Assembly (NCBI GenBank): GCA_049999805.1
Contig: JBNGIO010006046.1
Coordinates: 1 to 64,000, forward strand
Length of the DNA: 64,000 bases
Reading direction: 5' to 3'
Source: Folioceros fuciformis
Taxonomy: Eukaryota > Anthocerotophyta > Anthocerotopsida > Anthocerotales
Shown here: one piece after another, positions 39,538-50,519 of the stretch
How positions within the stretch are numbered: position 1 is the first letter of the stretch
Layout: every line of letters begins with the position of its first letter
Notes under the pieces: generated by a model
The model's database searches: none
What the model was told of the DNA's origin: nothing
Seen by the model: only the letters and a program-made list of their open reading frames with translations
Program-made: the position numbers and the translations under genes

Positions 39538-40526
39538 CTAATGATAAATAAATAAAATAAAATAAAATAAATTACATGCTCCCTCATTGAACTTTCTCAT
39601 TTCTATCTTAAAAATGCCTAACATGTAGCTCTTAGCTTGTTCTGCCAAGTTATCCGTACTTGACTTTTCTTGGGTAAACCATGCATGCATTTTTATACTT
39701 GGGATAGTGATGCGTAGATCAGGATTATGATGTAATAATCCCCATAGCAGATGGATACATTGAAGAGAGAGCTCCCCAGCTTTTTGAAGTGCAAACTCGC
39801 TAGCTGTGAATTCATCCTCCTCTTCCACAAAAAGATGATATCCAGTTAGCATCTTGAACAAGGTTAACCCTGCACTCCATACATCACATGGTGCACCCTT
39901 GTATTCTAATCCCATACGAGCCTCCGGAGCCATGTACATCGTTGTCCCACAATCTTCCTTGAATTTTGTGTTTAAGCTTCCTCTACAGGAGACACCAAAA
40001 TCTGTGACTTTTAAAGCTCCTTTGTTACTCACAAGTAAGTTTTCAAGTTTGATATCACGGTGGAAAATGCCAACATCGTGACAATGTTCTAAACCTGAAA
40101 TAAGTCCGCGGAAGTAGTGGACAGCTATATCTTCACCTATAGAACCACTATGTTGAATAAGTTGGTACCGGAGGAACCGGTGGAACCATGTGAATAAGTT
40201 GGTACAAGAGGAACCGGTGGAACCGTGTGAATAAGTTGGTATAAGGAACCGTGTGCCACAAGTTCTTGAACCATGTACACGTTTTTACCCAAGCAATGCA
40301 TGGCATACGCTTTCACGATGTTTGGGTGATCCAATGCCTTTAGAGTTTGGAATTCACGCTCCATGGTCTTCATACCTGTTTTGCCCACTTTCTTGAAGAC
40401 CTTGATGGCAACAAATTCATTGGAAGTGATGTTTCTCCCAAGCATAACTTGTGCTTGGGTACCTTCTCCCAAGATAGTTTCATAGATCTCATAATTGTCA
40501 AGTGTTGTAACCATATTATGTTGCAT
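39538..40526 (-). pseudogene. Ser/Thr protein kinase broken by a repeat expansion and a LINE
   Basis: Minus strand. The first segment (40526 down to about 40229) gives the kinase N-lobe: LGEGTQAQVMLG loop, FVAIKVFKK lysine and a hinge ending MVQELVAHGSLYQLI. The C-lobe (about 40154 down to 39572) has HRDIKLENLL, DFGVSC, GTTMYMAPEA and DVWSAGLTLFKMLTGYHLF. The HRDxKxEN motif suggests the CAMK/SnRK group. Between them, two extra 37-bp units (40155-40228) add 74 bp, which shifts the frame; removing them would rejoin YQLIQHSGSIGEDIAVHYF cleanly. The last residues (FYFILFIYH) come from the LINE tail, so the original C-terminus is lost. The gene is probably dead, but all catalytic motifs are still intact, so the damage is recent. 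Confidence 0.85.
40155..40235. repeat. 37-bp tandem repeat inside the kinase, 2 units plus partial
   Basis: Units at 40155-40191 and 40192-40228 differ at only three or four positions, and a third partial unit starts at 40229. Thirty-seven is not a multiple of three, so each added unit changes frame. Confidence 0.93.
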
Positions 40527-41120
40527 TGTATGTTGCGTTAAAGTTGTGGAGTCGTTACGAAGAAATCAATCTTGAAAGGCACCCTAGAGCTGGAAGCCTA
40601 GAGCAAATCTCCCTAAGTAGATGCTCTCAAGACAAGTTAAAGACTTGATGTTATTTTTGTTTAGCCACATGTTACCTATATATAGGTATTGGTGTCCTTG
40701 GGTCTCGAAAAAAGCAAATCCTTTTATCACACTCATTACTTGCCCTTAGTGCTTTCAAGACAAAAGACTTGATATTTTGTCGTGCTGTTTGCATGCAAGG
40801 CTAATGGTGTCCTTGGTTCTTGAAAAAAAAAAAAACTAGTAATAACATAAAAATTTAGTGACAATTATTTCTTACAACTATCCTTAAAGAGAGGAAAAAA
40901 GAAAAAGAAAAAAAGAGAAACCACATATATTTAACTGTGTTGAGTTACAAGTCACGCATACGTGTATTGCTAATGTTGTTCCTCCTTTCTTCGGTTCTCA
41001 AAGCCCATAGATATTCCATAACATGTGCACATCGGCCTGTCCTTGGTCTTTTAAGACAGATATTTCATCACGGCATTGCACTAGGATAAAGGAAGTACGT
41101 GAGCTCAAAGCTTATGCAAG
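40527..41120. other. Upstream flank of the kinase relic
   Basis: AT-rich. Two diverged copies of a roughly 130-bp segment (TTGGTGTCCTTGG and AAAGACTTGAT landmarks at about 40637-40720 and 40760-40830). No gene recognised. Confidence 0.5.
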
Positions 41121-41582
41121 CTATCCACCAAGGCGTAGAGAATGGACTCCGCCCACATAAGCCAGGGGCACCGCAACGTAGCTTACTCTGCTGAACAGAC
41201 TTGACTCTTTTATCGACGGGATATTGCTGCTGCGAACGCAGCCATGGTCCACTTGCAAGTATCTAACAGTGAACCTGCTCCCAGCGGGTCCGTTGTAGCG
41301 AGAGCCTCGATTCCAATGAAAGCCGCGAAATCCAAGTAGCAACTCCGTCTTTGTGTATGCTAGAAATTCTGATGTCAGGCGTCGTGCATTTTCACTCCGT
41401 GGCAGCAGGGCGAATTGCTCGCCCGCGCTGCCTGTAGAGCTTTTGGCTGCGTGTAGCTTGCCAGCAAAAACCTTTGCCGTCTTAAGGGAGCGGAGAAAGC
41501 TTGCTCTTTCGAATTCATAATGCTGAGATCTCATTGGGAATAGCGACGCTGAGTTTTGCTCCCACTGCTCCACGCACACCAT
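41121..41582 (-). CDS. Unrecognised open frame, 153 aa
   Basis: An intact minus frame of 153 codons, divergent from PRMT5 with about 240 bp between starts. The sequence has no motif I know; it is Ser/Arg/Leu-rich with a moderately basic first half. It could be a small gene, a single exon of a larger one, or chance. The main argument for it is length in ordinary-composition DNA; against it is the lack of any domain and of visible splicing partners. Confidence 0.25.
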   Translation of the reverse strand: MVCVEQWEQNSASLFPMRSQHYEFERASFLRSLKTAKVFAGKLHAAKSSTGSAGEQFALLPRSENARRLTSEFLAYTKTELLLGFRGFHWNRGSRYNGPAGSRFTVRYLQVDHGCVRSSNIPSIKESSLFSRVSYVAVPLAYVGGVHSLRLGG

Positions 41583-41685
41583 GAAGCTGGAATCTCTGCC
41601 GTGGTTTCCTTGACTCTTCTCAATCGACTGGAGCTCACATTATCTAGGCTTATCCCCTCCTTCAGCAAAAACTGTCCCTCAAAAG

Positions 41686-41712
41686 CTTTAGGGTTTAAGG
41701 AAGGGTTTAGGA
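41686..41712. promoter_or_regulatory. Telo-box-like motifs upstream of PRMT5
   Basis: CTTTAGGGTTTAAG at 41686-41699 and AAGGGTTTAGG at 41700-41710 contain telo-box cores (AAACCCTAA on the other strand). Such boxes are common near the start of transcription of plant housekeeping and translation genes. They lie about 110-130 bp before the PRMT5 start codon and could serve either divergent gene. Confidence 0.5.
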
Positions 41713-41818
41713 GGCTGCAGATGTAGGCCCCGGCGGACTGAAGCGTTTAAGTTGGTTTCAGGGATATCGTAGGGCCGTTGGGTTGTTTCTGAGGCTTCAG
41801 TGACCTCAGCGGAGAAGA

Positions 41819-44800
41819 ATGCCTCTAGGAAGACGTCTAGGGGATACCAGCGAGTCGCGGTATTGCGGGGCAGAAGTTGCCTTCTCTTATGACATTGACC
41901 AAACCTTAGCGTCCGCTTTGAATAATTCCTTCGACTTCCTTGTCGCACCCTTGGTACGTGATGCTGTTCAAGCTGTACCTGCTGGGATATTGAATTTTGA
42001 GCCTTGTTGCTTAAGCCATGATGTCGTGAGGTTGCGATGTAACTCGTTTCCGCACACGGGTCTCTAGACAAATCCGGAATACAGGCCTAGTAGGTTGCAG
42101 GATGGTGGAGGAGGAACTCCTGTTCCTCCGTTCGCAGGGTCTGATCTTGTCCTGACTCCGGCTCAGTGGAGTAGTCACATTGTTGGTGGGTCCTCGACCA
42201 GCTTGTACTTTTGCGCTTGTTGCTTAGTAGACCATGACTTTTTCGTTGCAATCTCCTCACTTATGGAGGCCATCGTATTGGATCACAGGGAAGATCAGTG
42301 CATGGATTGACCTTGATTCTCACGATGAGGTAGCACGTTTGGACGGAGAAACTACCCTGAAGCAGGAGTTGGGATGGGCAAGTCATCTGTCATTGCAGGT
42401 ACCATTTCTGATCTAGAGGAAGACGGTTTATGTATGTTTGGTCGTCTATGCGGTCAGTAATTTTTTTGTCTGCACCAGGGCCTGAACATGGGACCAAACC
42501 ACTGTGTTATTATCACTGAGCTGTGTTATGTGCTTTAGGCATGTCTGTTGCCCACTCCGAAGGCTCTGAACTGTGGCAACTATGCACGCTGCGTCAATCA
42601 AACACTACAAGGGCTATCAAACATGCAGGTGAATAGCCACCTCGAGAAATGTTGTTTTTAAAGGGTTCTCGCCCACCAAGTGGATGGTCTTGATGTGATG
42701 TTGGTGCTGCAAACAGTTGTGGCTGCGGATACCCCTTATGAGTCCCGAATTGCAAGAGGCAGAGGGTACAGCTGCAGAAGATGCTGTCTTCCTGGTACAT
42801 TTGCTTACGTTTTGGATCCTCTCTCTTAAAGCTTGTCTCGCTCTTATTTGGTCTGCTCTGATCAAGAGCACAATGGATTGAGATTGAGCAGAGACGCGAT
42901 GCCATCACTGGGCGCCCTGCAAGCGATTCCTGGGAGTGGTGGAATATGTTTAGAGCACTTTGTGAGCATCACAGTCAGCTCTCCGTTGCGCTTGATATCA
43001 CGTGAGCTCCATGTCTGACGATGTGACTTTGTGCAGCTTTGAGGGTGGTATTTTATTGTGTGACGCTTGGTCAGTGGCAAACTCACGGCTATTTGGTTGC
43101 ACCAATGTAGGGCTTCCTTACCGTCTCCAAACTCCATGAAGCGTTGGATAGGAGAACCTCTGAAGGCAGCTATAGTGCATACTAGTGTAAGTACTGTGCA
43201 ATGTTGCGCCATGGGAGTTTTTAGTTCCATTTTTGCTAAAGTTTCCGTCATATGCTTGGGAACTGACTTCTCAGCTATTATTGACAAGCATGGGTCGGGT
43301 GTTAAAGCAGTCAACTCATTGAACCGTGGGTTGTCGAGTTGCAGGCGTTCTTGACCAATAGACGTGGATTTCCTTGTCTATCTAAACGGCATCAGAATTT
43401 CATTCTTGCTCTTTTTAACCACAATGTGCAGGTAATAGTGTCTACTTAATGTGACTATGGGATTTGTTGTCTGTTGTCAAGATGTGAAACGTCTTACAAT
43501 GGTTTTCGTGTCACAAGTGCAGGTAATAATTTCAGGAGAACCCCAGCATCATGTTAGTGTAGAGGACTTGGGAGTGACAAGCGAGACAAGCAGTAATGGT
43601 TGTGATGGTAGGATACAGCTCTCTTTGTCCAGCAGAACTCACGATTAGCTTACTTGTGGTTGAGAATGCAACTCCATGTCTCGTGCTGCGGTTCACGTCG
43701 GTTCTATTGAAATGTCTTTTGTTTTCGCTCTTGCAGACCCAGATGTATCATATCGGGACCACCCATTAAAGCCATACCTGGAGTACATTGCGCACCTGTA
43801 CAGACGCATGGATCCTCCTTCAGAACAAGAGCGTTTTGAGGTGCGAGGCCTATGGTGCTGGTTTTCAGGTCTCTGGTATCGGTCAGTGTGTCATCAGTCA
43901 CAAGACTGTCTCCTGACTGGTCAAGGCGTTTGATTCTTGAGGATCCCACGTGATTGCAGATTGGCTACAGAGATTTTCTCCAGGCACCACTGCAGGTATG
44001 CGTTCCTTTCAATTCTAAGTGTTTTCGGAAGTTAGCTGGCTGTCATTGCAGTTGAACTGTTAATGCTGTTGATTCAGCCTTTGATGGACAACCTCGAAGC
44101 CCAGACGTACGAGACGTTTGAAAAAGATGCTACCAAATATCGACAGGTTATGGTCTTAAACCCTTGGAAATTTTCCCCATGATCCTTTCCATATGCTGCA
44201 AAGGTATTGTTGATAGTCGCTAGGGAGGCTATCTTCTCCCATTTAGATGATTTGTTAATGTCGTGACGAAAGTGGTTAACCTGGTTTCCGTCAGAACTTG
44301 ATTTCTTTTGCACCTATGTTTCTTCTTCGTTGGCCTTACCTGAGAATCCCATGTCGGTGTTACATGAGGAGCAGTACCACAGAGCGGTGCATGCCGCATT
44401 GCTTGACCGTGTGCCAGAGGAAGAGAGCTCGACAACGACAGTTGTAAGCTTCTTTTACTTTTGATCGAGCCTTCCAATGAGCTCTGTTTAGAGCTGGATT
44501 TGCATTCTCGCTTAGCTTCTGAAAATGGAGAGCTGAACAGGTGCTGATGGTAGTTGGAGCAGGCAGAGGACCTCTTGTTAGAGCTTCTCTTCAGGTAAGC
44601 GCTGAGCAATTAATCTAGAGGCAAGTTCCTTGTTTGACGTCAGTTTGGAATAAGGAAAAAGTTGACGACAGGCGGCCAATGAAGCTGGGAGAAGATTGCG
44701 CGTTTATGCGGTGGAGAAGAATCCTAATGCTGTAGTTACATTGCATGTACGTCCGCCTGTTTTCTTATAACGATCGCTGATTGCCTTTGGTTTCCAGCTT

Positions 44801-46305
44801 TTTTGCTGACTTTCTTCCATCTTACTTGTTGCATCTGAAAACGCTTAACAGAGTCTCATCAGGCTTGAAGGGTGGCAGAACCTGGTCACAGTTGTTTCCA
44901 GTGACATGCGGCAGTGGGCTGCACCTGAGCAGGCTGACATCTTGGTATGTCTCTAATTTTGTTGTTTGCTCCAGGCCTTTGGTAAATTCGGAACCAATTT
45001 TAGGTTTGTCAGGTGGATGCTGGATCTCAGATCAAAAACGTTGGGAATGGTTGCTGCTATGGACAGGTGAGCGAGTTGTTGGGGTCATTTGGAGATAATG
45101 AGCTATCTCCAGAATGTCTGGATGGTGCGCAGAGGTTTTTGAAGAACGATGGAATCTCGATCCCATCCTCGTAAGTTCCCTAACTATATTTGAAAGCTCG
45201 GATTGCAGTATCTGTTCCCTCCCATAGCATTGATTACTCCTGTGACAATTCAGATATACAAGCTTCATTGGACCAATTACAGCTTCTAAACTTTACAACG
45301 ATGTGAGACCGATTTCCCACTTACACGTTTCTCTCTCACCCACGACTTTCCATAGTGATTGGCATGGTCAGGCAGAGTGATTGGCACGGTCAGACTTTGT
45401 GATTGTGATGGTCAGACAGGGTGATTGGCATGGTCAGAGTTAGAGATGGGCAGGGTTAGACGAAGGAAGGGCAGAAGCTTAAAATCTCGTCGTGTCTGCT
45501 GTGTCAGGTGAAGTCTTATAACGACCTTGTGCACTTTGAAACAGCCTATGTGGTAAAGCTTCACAGTGTTGCACGTTTAGCTCCTCCTAAGCCGGTATAA
45601 CACCCTTCCTGCTTTGCTTGTTTGCCGCTTGAGTGGTCAATCGTCCATTTTAGTAAAATCATGGACGGCGTGGATTAGGTGTTCACTTTTGAGCATCCTA
45701 ATCCGGACGTCAAACCAGACAACAGGCGGTACAAGAAGCTGCTGTTTGAATTGCCTTCAGACACTGGATCTGCCCTACTTCACGGTGAGAGTTCAATTAT
45801 ATCCATCATAGTTGTAGTTTGTGGACGTTTTGATGTGCATGCAGTTCTTATGTGTTAGATTTATGCTCCTTTCTGTAGGGTTTGCTGGCTACTTCGATGC
45901 CGTCCTTTACAAAGACGTGCATCTCGGCATAGAACCGTCAACTGCTACGCCAAACATGTTCAGCTGGTAACTGTCACGAACGATAGACCATCCTTAGCTT
46001 AACGTTTCGATGGTACCTGGCACTTACATTGTTTGACGTCCTTACGTTCTCAGGTTCGCGATATTTTTCCCCCTCCGCCAACCGATATATATACCTGCAG
46101 GAGCAGTGGTAGAAACTCATTTCTGGCGCTGTGTGGGTCCAACAAAGGTGAGAACGTTTGATATTTCTGACACTCAGGAAAGTTTCCGTTATCTGACGAT
46201 AATTTTCTGGCCGGTTTGCAGGTATGGTATGAGTGGGCAGTTACTGCGCCTTCTGTCTCTTCCATTCACAATACGCATGGTCGATCATACTGGGTTGGGT
46301 TGTAG
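41819..46305 (+). CDS. PRMT5: Protein arginine N-methyltransferase 5
   Basis: Twenty-three exons can be traced with GT-AG borders and matching phases: 41819-41953, 42068-42185, 42289-42398, 42539-42628, 42717-42794, 42892-43001, 43111-43186, 43345-43431, 43523-43607, 43737-43840, 43960-43995, 44078-44146, 44375-44443, 44541-44594, 44672-44746, 44852-44944, 45067-45170, 45254-45302, 45508-45594, 45679-45784, 45879-45966, 46054-46147, 46222-46305. Their sum is 2001 nt, so 666 aa, normal for the family. PRMT5 makes symmetric dimethylarginine on histones and splicing Sm proteins. Visible marks are the N-terminal ESRYCG, the [21 protein letters not shown]5 signature, the AdoMet loop [15 protein letters not shown], the double-E loop [20 protein letters not shown] and a C-terminal GRSYWVGL. 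Nothing is missing; it should be active. It converges with GPI8, stops 122 bp apart. Confidence 0.96.
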
Positions 46306-46426
46306 AGAGATGGGTAGATTAGACGCTGCGTACACCGGGCAACGGTGGGGACAGGATATTTTCCACATCCATGCATTACATATCATTTTGGATGTAATAT
46401 CTGAATTCCTCATTACGCGTAAATCG

Positions 46427-48106
46427 TCACTTTCTAACTTGACCTAGGAAATCTGGATAAGCACTCTGCATTGATTTTGTAGCCATCACAGATCCAAAAA
46501 AATCTGCGACTTTCACCTGAAACCAATGTTCCCTTAGTGTTAGTATGCAAGACATTATGCCTCGTACACCTTTCCAAAGCGGGTACGTAACATACCTCCT
46601 TCAAAGGTCGAGGAAACAGATCTGTCCTATAATCCGTGTGAGAAAGCAGCAAGGCTGGATCGTAGGATTGAAATAAACTGCCAGCAACAACACCAAGCAA
46701 TAAAAAAGCCAATTTACGAGAAACATGTCTCCATACTTGTGCATTGCCACCCACCTCTGCAACGTGGAATTGCTGTTGATCAATATTTTTTCAAAAAACT
46801 GTAGAGTGTAATAGGTGAAACGATCCACCACAGAAACACCTACCTGCAGGTTAAGTATAATTCTTTAGGACAGCAGATGACAAGCTTTTAGAGCAAACTG
46901 CATCTACGCATTCTAAAAACCCAATCGGTTTATCCTCTAAAAGATAATAGAGAGTAAGGACTGAGACCATACGTCGGTATCGAGGTGATGGGAGTATGAG
47001 CTTTCACCCTTAACACTGCTCCCGATAGCCAGAACACCAGGTGAATACACCTGCATCAGGGTGGACCCACGTATTAGCTGGTCGGGCAAGACTACTTGCA
47101 CTCAGAACCTCTGTTCCATGTGACAAACCTCTGAATGAAGGGTTGCAGCTTGACAGGTGTCCACCATCAAAAGGACTTCTTTGTACCTGTGTTCCCACAC
47201 CTTTTACATAAGAGAAGGGCTTATGTGCCGCTGCAGTAGGCTTTACATGCAGCTCTGATGGTCAGAATTCTAACCCTGAAACTCTGCACCATCCAAACAC
47301 CTTCACAACATTGCTTAAGACCTTTTCTTTTCATGCATTTGCGCCAGGGCATCTGCGATGTCCCTACTCTGAACCTCTTCTGCATCCTGGAATTTCAAGA
47401 ATTTATCTCCTCCATGTCCTGTCATGTACACAAGAATGTGGCTACCCTCGTCACTCAATAGCCGCTTCGATCGGGGCACTGCTGGGGCATGTCGACCAGT
47501 CAAAACACGAAGAAAATTCTCGACTGTCACCTCATAACCACGGTAGTCAACCTGGGCAAGCCAAACGTTCGTCATTTCCGTCATAAGCTAGACAACTATA
47601 AGCACACCAGAGCATAATAAGTCACCTCCACATTGTCTCCATATAGATTTATATGATGGTTCTGATTGTTGAAAACTTGGGCGGGGTAGCAATTCCTTGC
47701 ATTGCAGGCCATATCATCTGCCAGCATTAAGATAATATTGCTGTCGGGTATACCTAACCTCTTCACCGTCCTGCACTCAGAATCTGAGAACGTTAGGCGA
47801 GAGAGACTTGCGCTCCGGTGCTACCTAGCTCCAAAGCCAATCCAGCACGGACTAAGCTTGCCTGTACAGAGACAGTGTGTTGGCCATGTGGCGGTAATTG
47901 AACCTGCATGACAAGCAATTAGGGCAGACAAAACACAGACAATCCACATAGCGAGTGCGATCTAGGAGATCAAAGGAGAAATCTCACCAATACCGCGAAG
48001 TGCAGACGAGGACAGCCCAATTGTTTGTGTGGGAAGCTGCAACTAGCACTACCAGGATCTGCCATGTAAGGAGCGACCTTAGTAGCCTCCAACTACACCT
48101 CCTCAT
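46427..48106 (-). CDS. GPI8: GPI-anchor transamidase catalytic subunit (GPI8/PIG-K)
   Basis: Nine minus exons: 48106-47988, 47903-47862, 47770-47626, 47551-47322, 47186-47129, 47050-46973, 46843-46755, 46677-46596, 46516-46427. They total 933 nt, so 310 aa. It is a C13 cysteine protease of the ER transamidase that swaps a C-terminal propeptide for a GPI anchor. A signal peptide ends near LVVLVAAS and is followed by [13 protein letters not shown]. The catalytic His is in [10 protein letters not shown] and the catalytic Cys in MVDTCQAAT. Other conserved text is [42 protein letters not shown] and [10 protein letters not shown]. The second intron (47771-47861) is a GC-AG type with a strong AG|GCAAGC donor. 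The protein ends shortly after the VADFFGSVM block; longer homologues continue with a luminal tail, sometimes a TM helix, not seen here. Confidence 0.94.
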
Positions 48107-49330
48107 GGCGCTGCAGTGCAAACGAGCCAGTAGAATACTTGACCCCACACGAAATAACCGCGGCTCGGAAACCCTGATTTGAGGTTTTGAGCATACGGGT
48201 TCTACATCTGCGCTGTAAATGTCAATCCTGGTAGCTGCTGTCGAAGTAGAGTTTAAACCAAACTATAGTAGCCGGCCAAATATGCCGACACCCTGTGAGA
48301 GACAGACATGGACAGGTTTACGAGGAACTGCGAAGGGGCCCCGTGGTCGATATGCTCCTCGTCAGCCTGACAGATTGGAAGAAAAGGATGCATCTGGGTT
48401 GGCTCTTTTCTGGAGAAACGTGGTCTGGGCAGGACCATCCACAAAAAGAAACCTCACATCTGCTGGCAAGCGTCAGGATTTAGTCGCGCTAACCCCAGTT
48501 GTTTTATGATATTAATGTTCGGTTCACGCATCGTGACCAATCCTGTTGAGGCCGTTGCAAGGACCAGTGGAGTCCAATCCGGGAACACAGCAGGTGGTGC
48601 ATTGGAGTCATTTTCCCAACAAATCCATGGCACTCGCAGCACGCACATCCTGGTTCATTGTCTCAAGATTAAAAGGGCAGCCCCGGTCAGTGGCTGTAGA
48701 AAGTAACGACGACGAAGTGGGGTCACAACAGGACAAGGTTACAGACACACAACAGGCACGTCCGCAGTCGCATGCAGGCTGCATTCCAGGCAGGCTCTTT
48801 AGGCGCGCAGGCCAAGGAATCTGGAAAGTGTAGGAGGTGCCGGGGACTCGGGGAGTCATCAGATGACATCTTGTATGGAGCATCGCGTTCAGACCTGAAA
48901 CCCAGAAATCAATGTGTGTTTGCTAAAGCGATGCTGCGGGGACCACAATACTACAGTGCCATCAAGTACCTTATGGCCGCACTTTACATGGGCGTCATCT
49001 AGCCAGGTCGCGAGCAGGGGACGTTCCACACTACAAATGACGAGAGGTCGCCAATCCCTCAGCTGTGTGCACTGGGCCTTGCCAGTCGCTTAATGTAGAG
49101 TGTCCGTTATTTTTCTCACCGGTTCCGTCCACCCCTTCCCCGTGTGCTCCAGCTTCCGAGGTCGATGAGGTGGCGGAGAGGTTGACCCCTGGATTAGCTC
49201 CTCTGAGCCCTCCAGCTGCCTGTCATCCGTGTGCGCAGTATTCTTAGACTCCGATAGGTCTGTCTGCATCTCTTCGGGCAGAGATTTTGAATTTTCGTTC
49301 GTTCCCCATCCTCTAGGCCGTTGTTCTGCG
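48107..49330. other. Region upstream of GPI8, no clear gene
   Basis: Short frames lie on both strands. One minus stretch at about 48500-48600 reads WTPLVLATASTGLVTMREPN, which faintly recalls an ankyrin repeat, but neighbouring frames have stops and no second repeat is visible. The GPI8 promoter should lie near 48110-48400. Confidence 0.4.
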
Positions 49331-49756
49331 ATGAAGATCGTGTCGGGACTCATTCCCAGCTCCATCAGAAACTTCATCAAGGAGCAGAGGGATGGCAAGG
49401 TGAAGATGACAGAGGAAAAGAGGCATGAGATCGCGCAAAAGATCATTGCCAAGACACTGAAGCTGGCAGATCCTCCTGAACGGAGCAAGTGGCGAGCGTC
49501 CGCGGAGAGATTCAGGAAGAAGTTGGGGCCAGCAGTGACCAAAGCAGCTGGCGCAGCTGGCGCAGCTGGCGCCGGTGTAGCACATGTAAGAGATGTAATC
49601 TCGGTGCCGGCAAGGTTCAGCTTTGCAGATGCTGGAGGTCGACTCAGCACCGAGGGATTTTCAAGTCCTAGAAGATTCAGCGATGTCAGTCTCTTCGGAC
49701 ACTCGAAACAAGTCGTCAGGGGGGATGAAACACTGTCGCTGCTCGATGTTGATTGA
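49331..49756 (+). CDS. Small hypothetical protein, 141 aa
   Basis: Single exon from ATG at 49331. A longer in-frame start at 49229 exists, but the text before 49331 looks like leader sequence. It begins MKIVSGLIPSSIRNFIKEQR, then an amphipathic, Lys/Glu-rich helical region (EEKRHEIAQKIIAKTLKLAD), a basic stretch WRASAERFRKKLG, an Ala-Gly run from (GCAGCTGGC) repeats at 49548-49573 and a Ser/Arg-rich tail ending in DETLSLLDVD. The strong amphipathic pattern and balanced composition suggest a real gene, but I cannot name the family. No signal peptide or TM is seen. Confidence 0.45.
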   Translation: MKIVSGLIPSSIRNFIKEQRDGKVKMTEEKRHEIAQKIIAKTLKLADPPERSKWRASAERFRKKLGPAVTKAAGAAGAAGAGVAHVRDVISVPARFSFADAGGRLSTEGFSSPRRFSDVSLFGHSKQVVRGDETLSLLDVD

Positions 49757-49827
49757 CAAACGTTCATGTCTTCAGGGTGTTGAATAACCGGAAAATGCAA
49801 AAGGACACAGTTCTAAGCGGTCCGCAG

Positions 49828-49965
49828 ATTGAGCCGGATGGAAGCTGAAAGCGAGATGCCTGAGGCAGTCCGCAGATTGAGCCGGATGGAGGCTGAAAGC
49901 GAGATGAAGGATATGGGAAGGAGAAAGCTGAAAGCGAGATGAAGGATATGGGAAGGAGAACGCCA
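49828..49965. repeat. Two overlapping short tandem repeats (48 bp and 34 bp)
   Basis: GTCCGCAGATTGAGCCGGAT begins two 48-bp units at about 49829 and 49877. The end of the second merges into two units of about 34 bp starting AGCTGAAAGCGAGATGAAGG. It lies in the probable 3' UTR of the small gene ending at 49756. Confidence 0.85.
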
Positions 49966-50519
49966 GGCTTTCCCAGGCACACAGGATCTATATCTTGATT
50001 TCGTGATTGGAATCGCGTCTTGTCTACTGTCCACCACATGTGCGCTCCACTCGTGTGATGTAGAAGTACATATTTCGGTTTGGTTGTTGTTCCAGGGGTA
50101 TCTACCGTATATACAGTTAGCAGCAGGTGGGACACTGTATTCATTGTCCCACCCCTACAGTGGGAAGAGACACATTTTGCATGCCGCTTAGGATACCGTT
50201 AGTAGCAGCTATGGTATGATCTTGAACAGATATTTTTCAAATACCTTACGAATCCAACATTGATGTACAAGAGACTTGTTAAATAAATGATTGAATTTTA
50301 TTAAAATAATCTGTATAATGTCTTTGGCTTTTCTTTGCATAAACTACACTATGATTAGGATGGAATATAAAGGAACAAAGAGTTACATCGCAGCTGCCAA
50401 ATCCCCATCAAGCTAATCCCATCTTGGACTCCATGTCCAAGCAGCTTCTAGTAGTATGATGTATAGGAATGAGATACTTTATATCTCTTTAAAGCTCAGT
50501 CAAACAACTTGCAAATGAT
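49966..50519. other. Intergenic, no gene seen
   Basis: AT-rich from 50210 onward. Nothing recognisable. Confidence 0.5.

Larger units (their letters stand above)
35227..39571 (+). mobile_element. Non-LTR retrotransposon with RNase H (I/Tad-like), nearly full length, dead
   Basis: The order of parts is ORF1 with zinc knuckles, APE-type endonuclease, reverse transcriptase, RNase H, a C-terminal CCHC motif and a 28-bp A-rich tail of TAAA/TAAAA units at 39544-39571. There are no LTRs. RT text such as YRPIALLNCLGKALE and LPSNHLRGRSGWSTSDA resembles fungal Tad/I-group elements rather than the L1 elements typical of plants. Many in-frame stops make it inactive. It ends against the 3' part of a minus-strand kinase gene. 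The 5' end is set at the first coding text; the true boundary and a target-site duplication could not be seen. Confidence 0.85.

Noticed and set aside
48500-48660. Ankyrin-like text on minus (WTPLVLATASTG)
   Set aside because: Only one weak repeat, with stops in the neighbouring frames and no second ankyrin unit.
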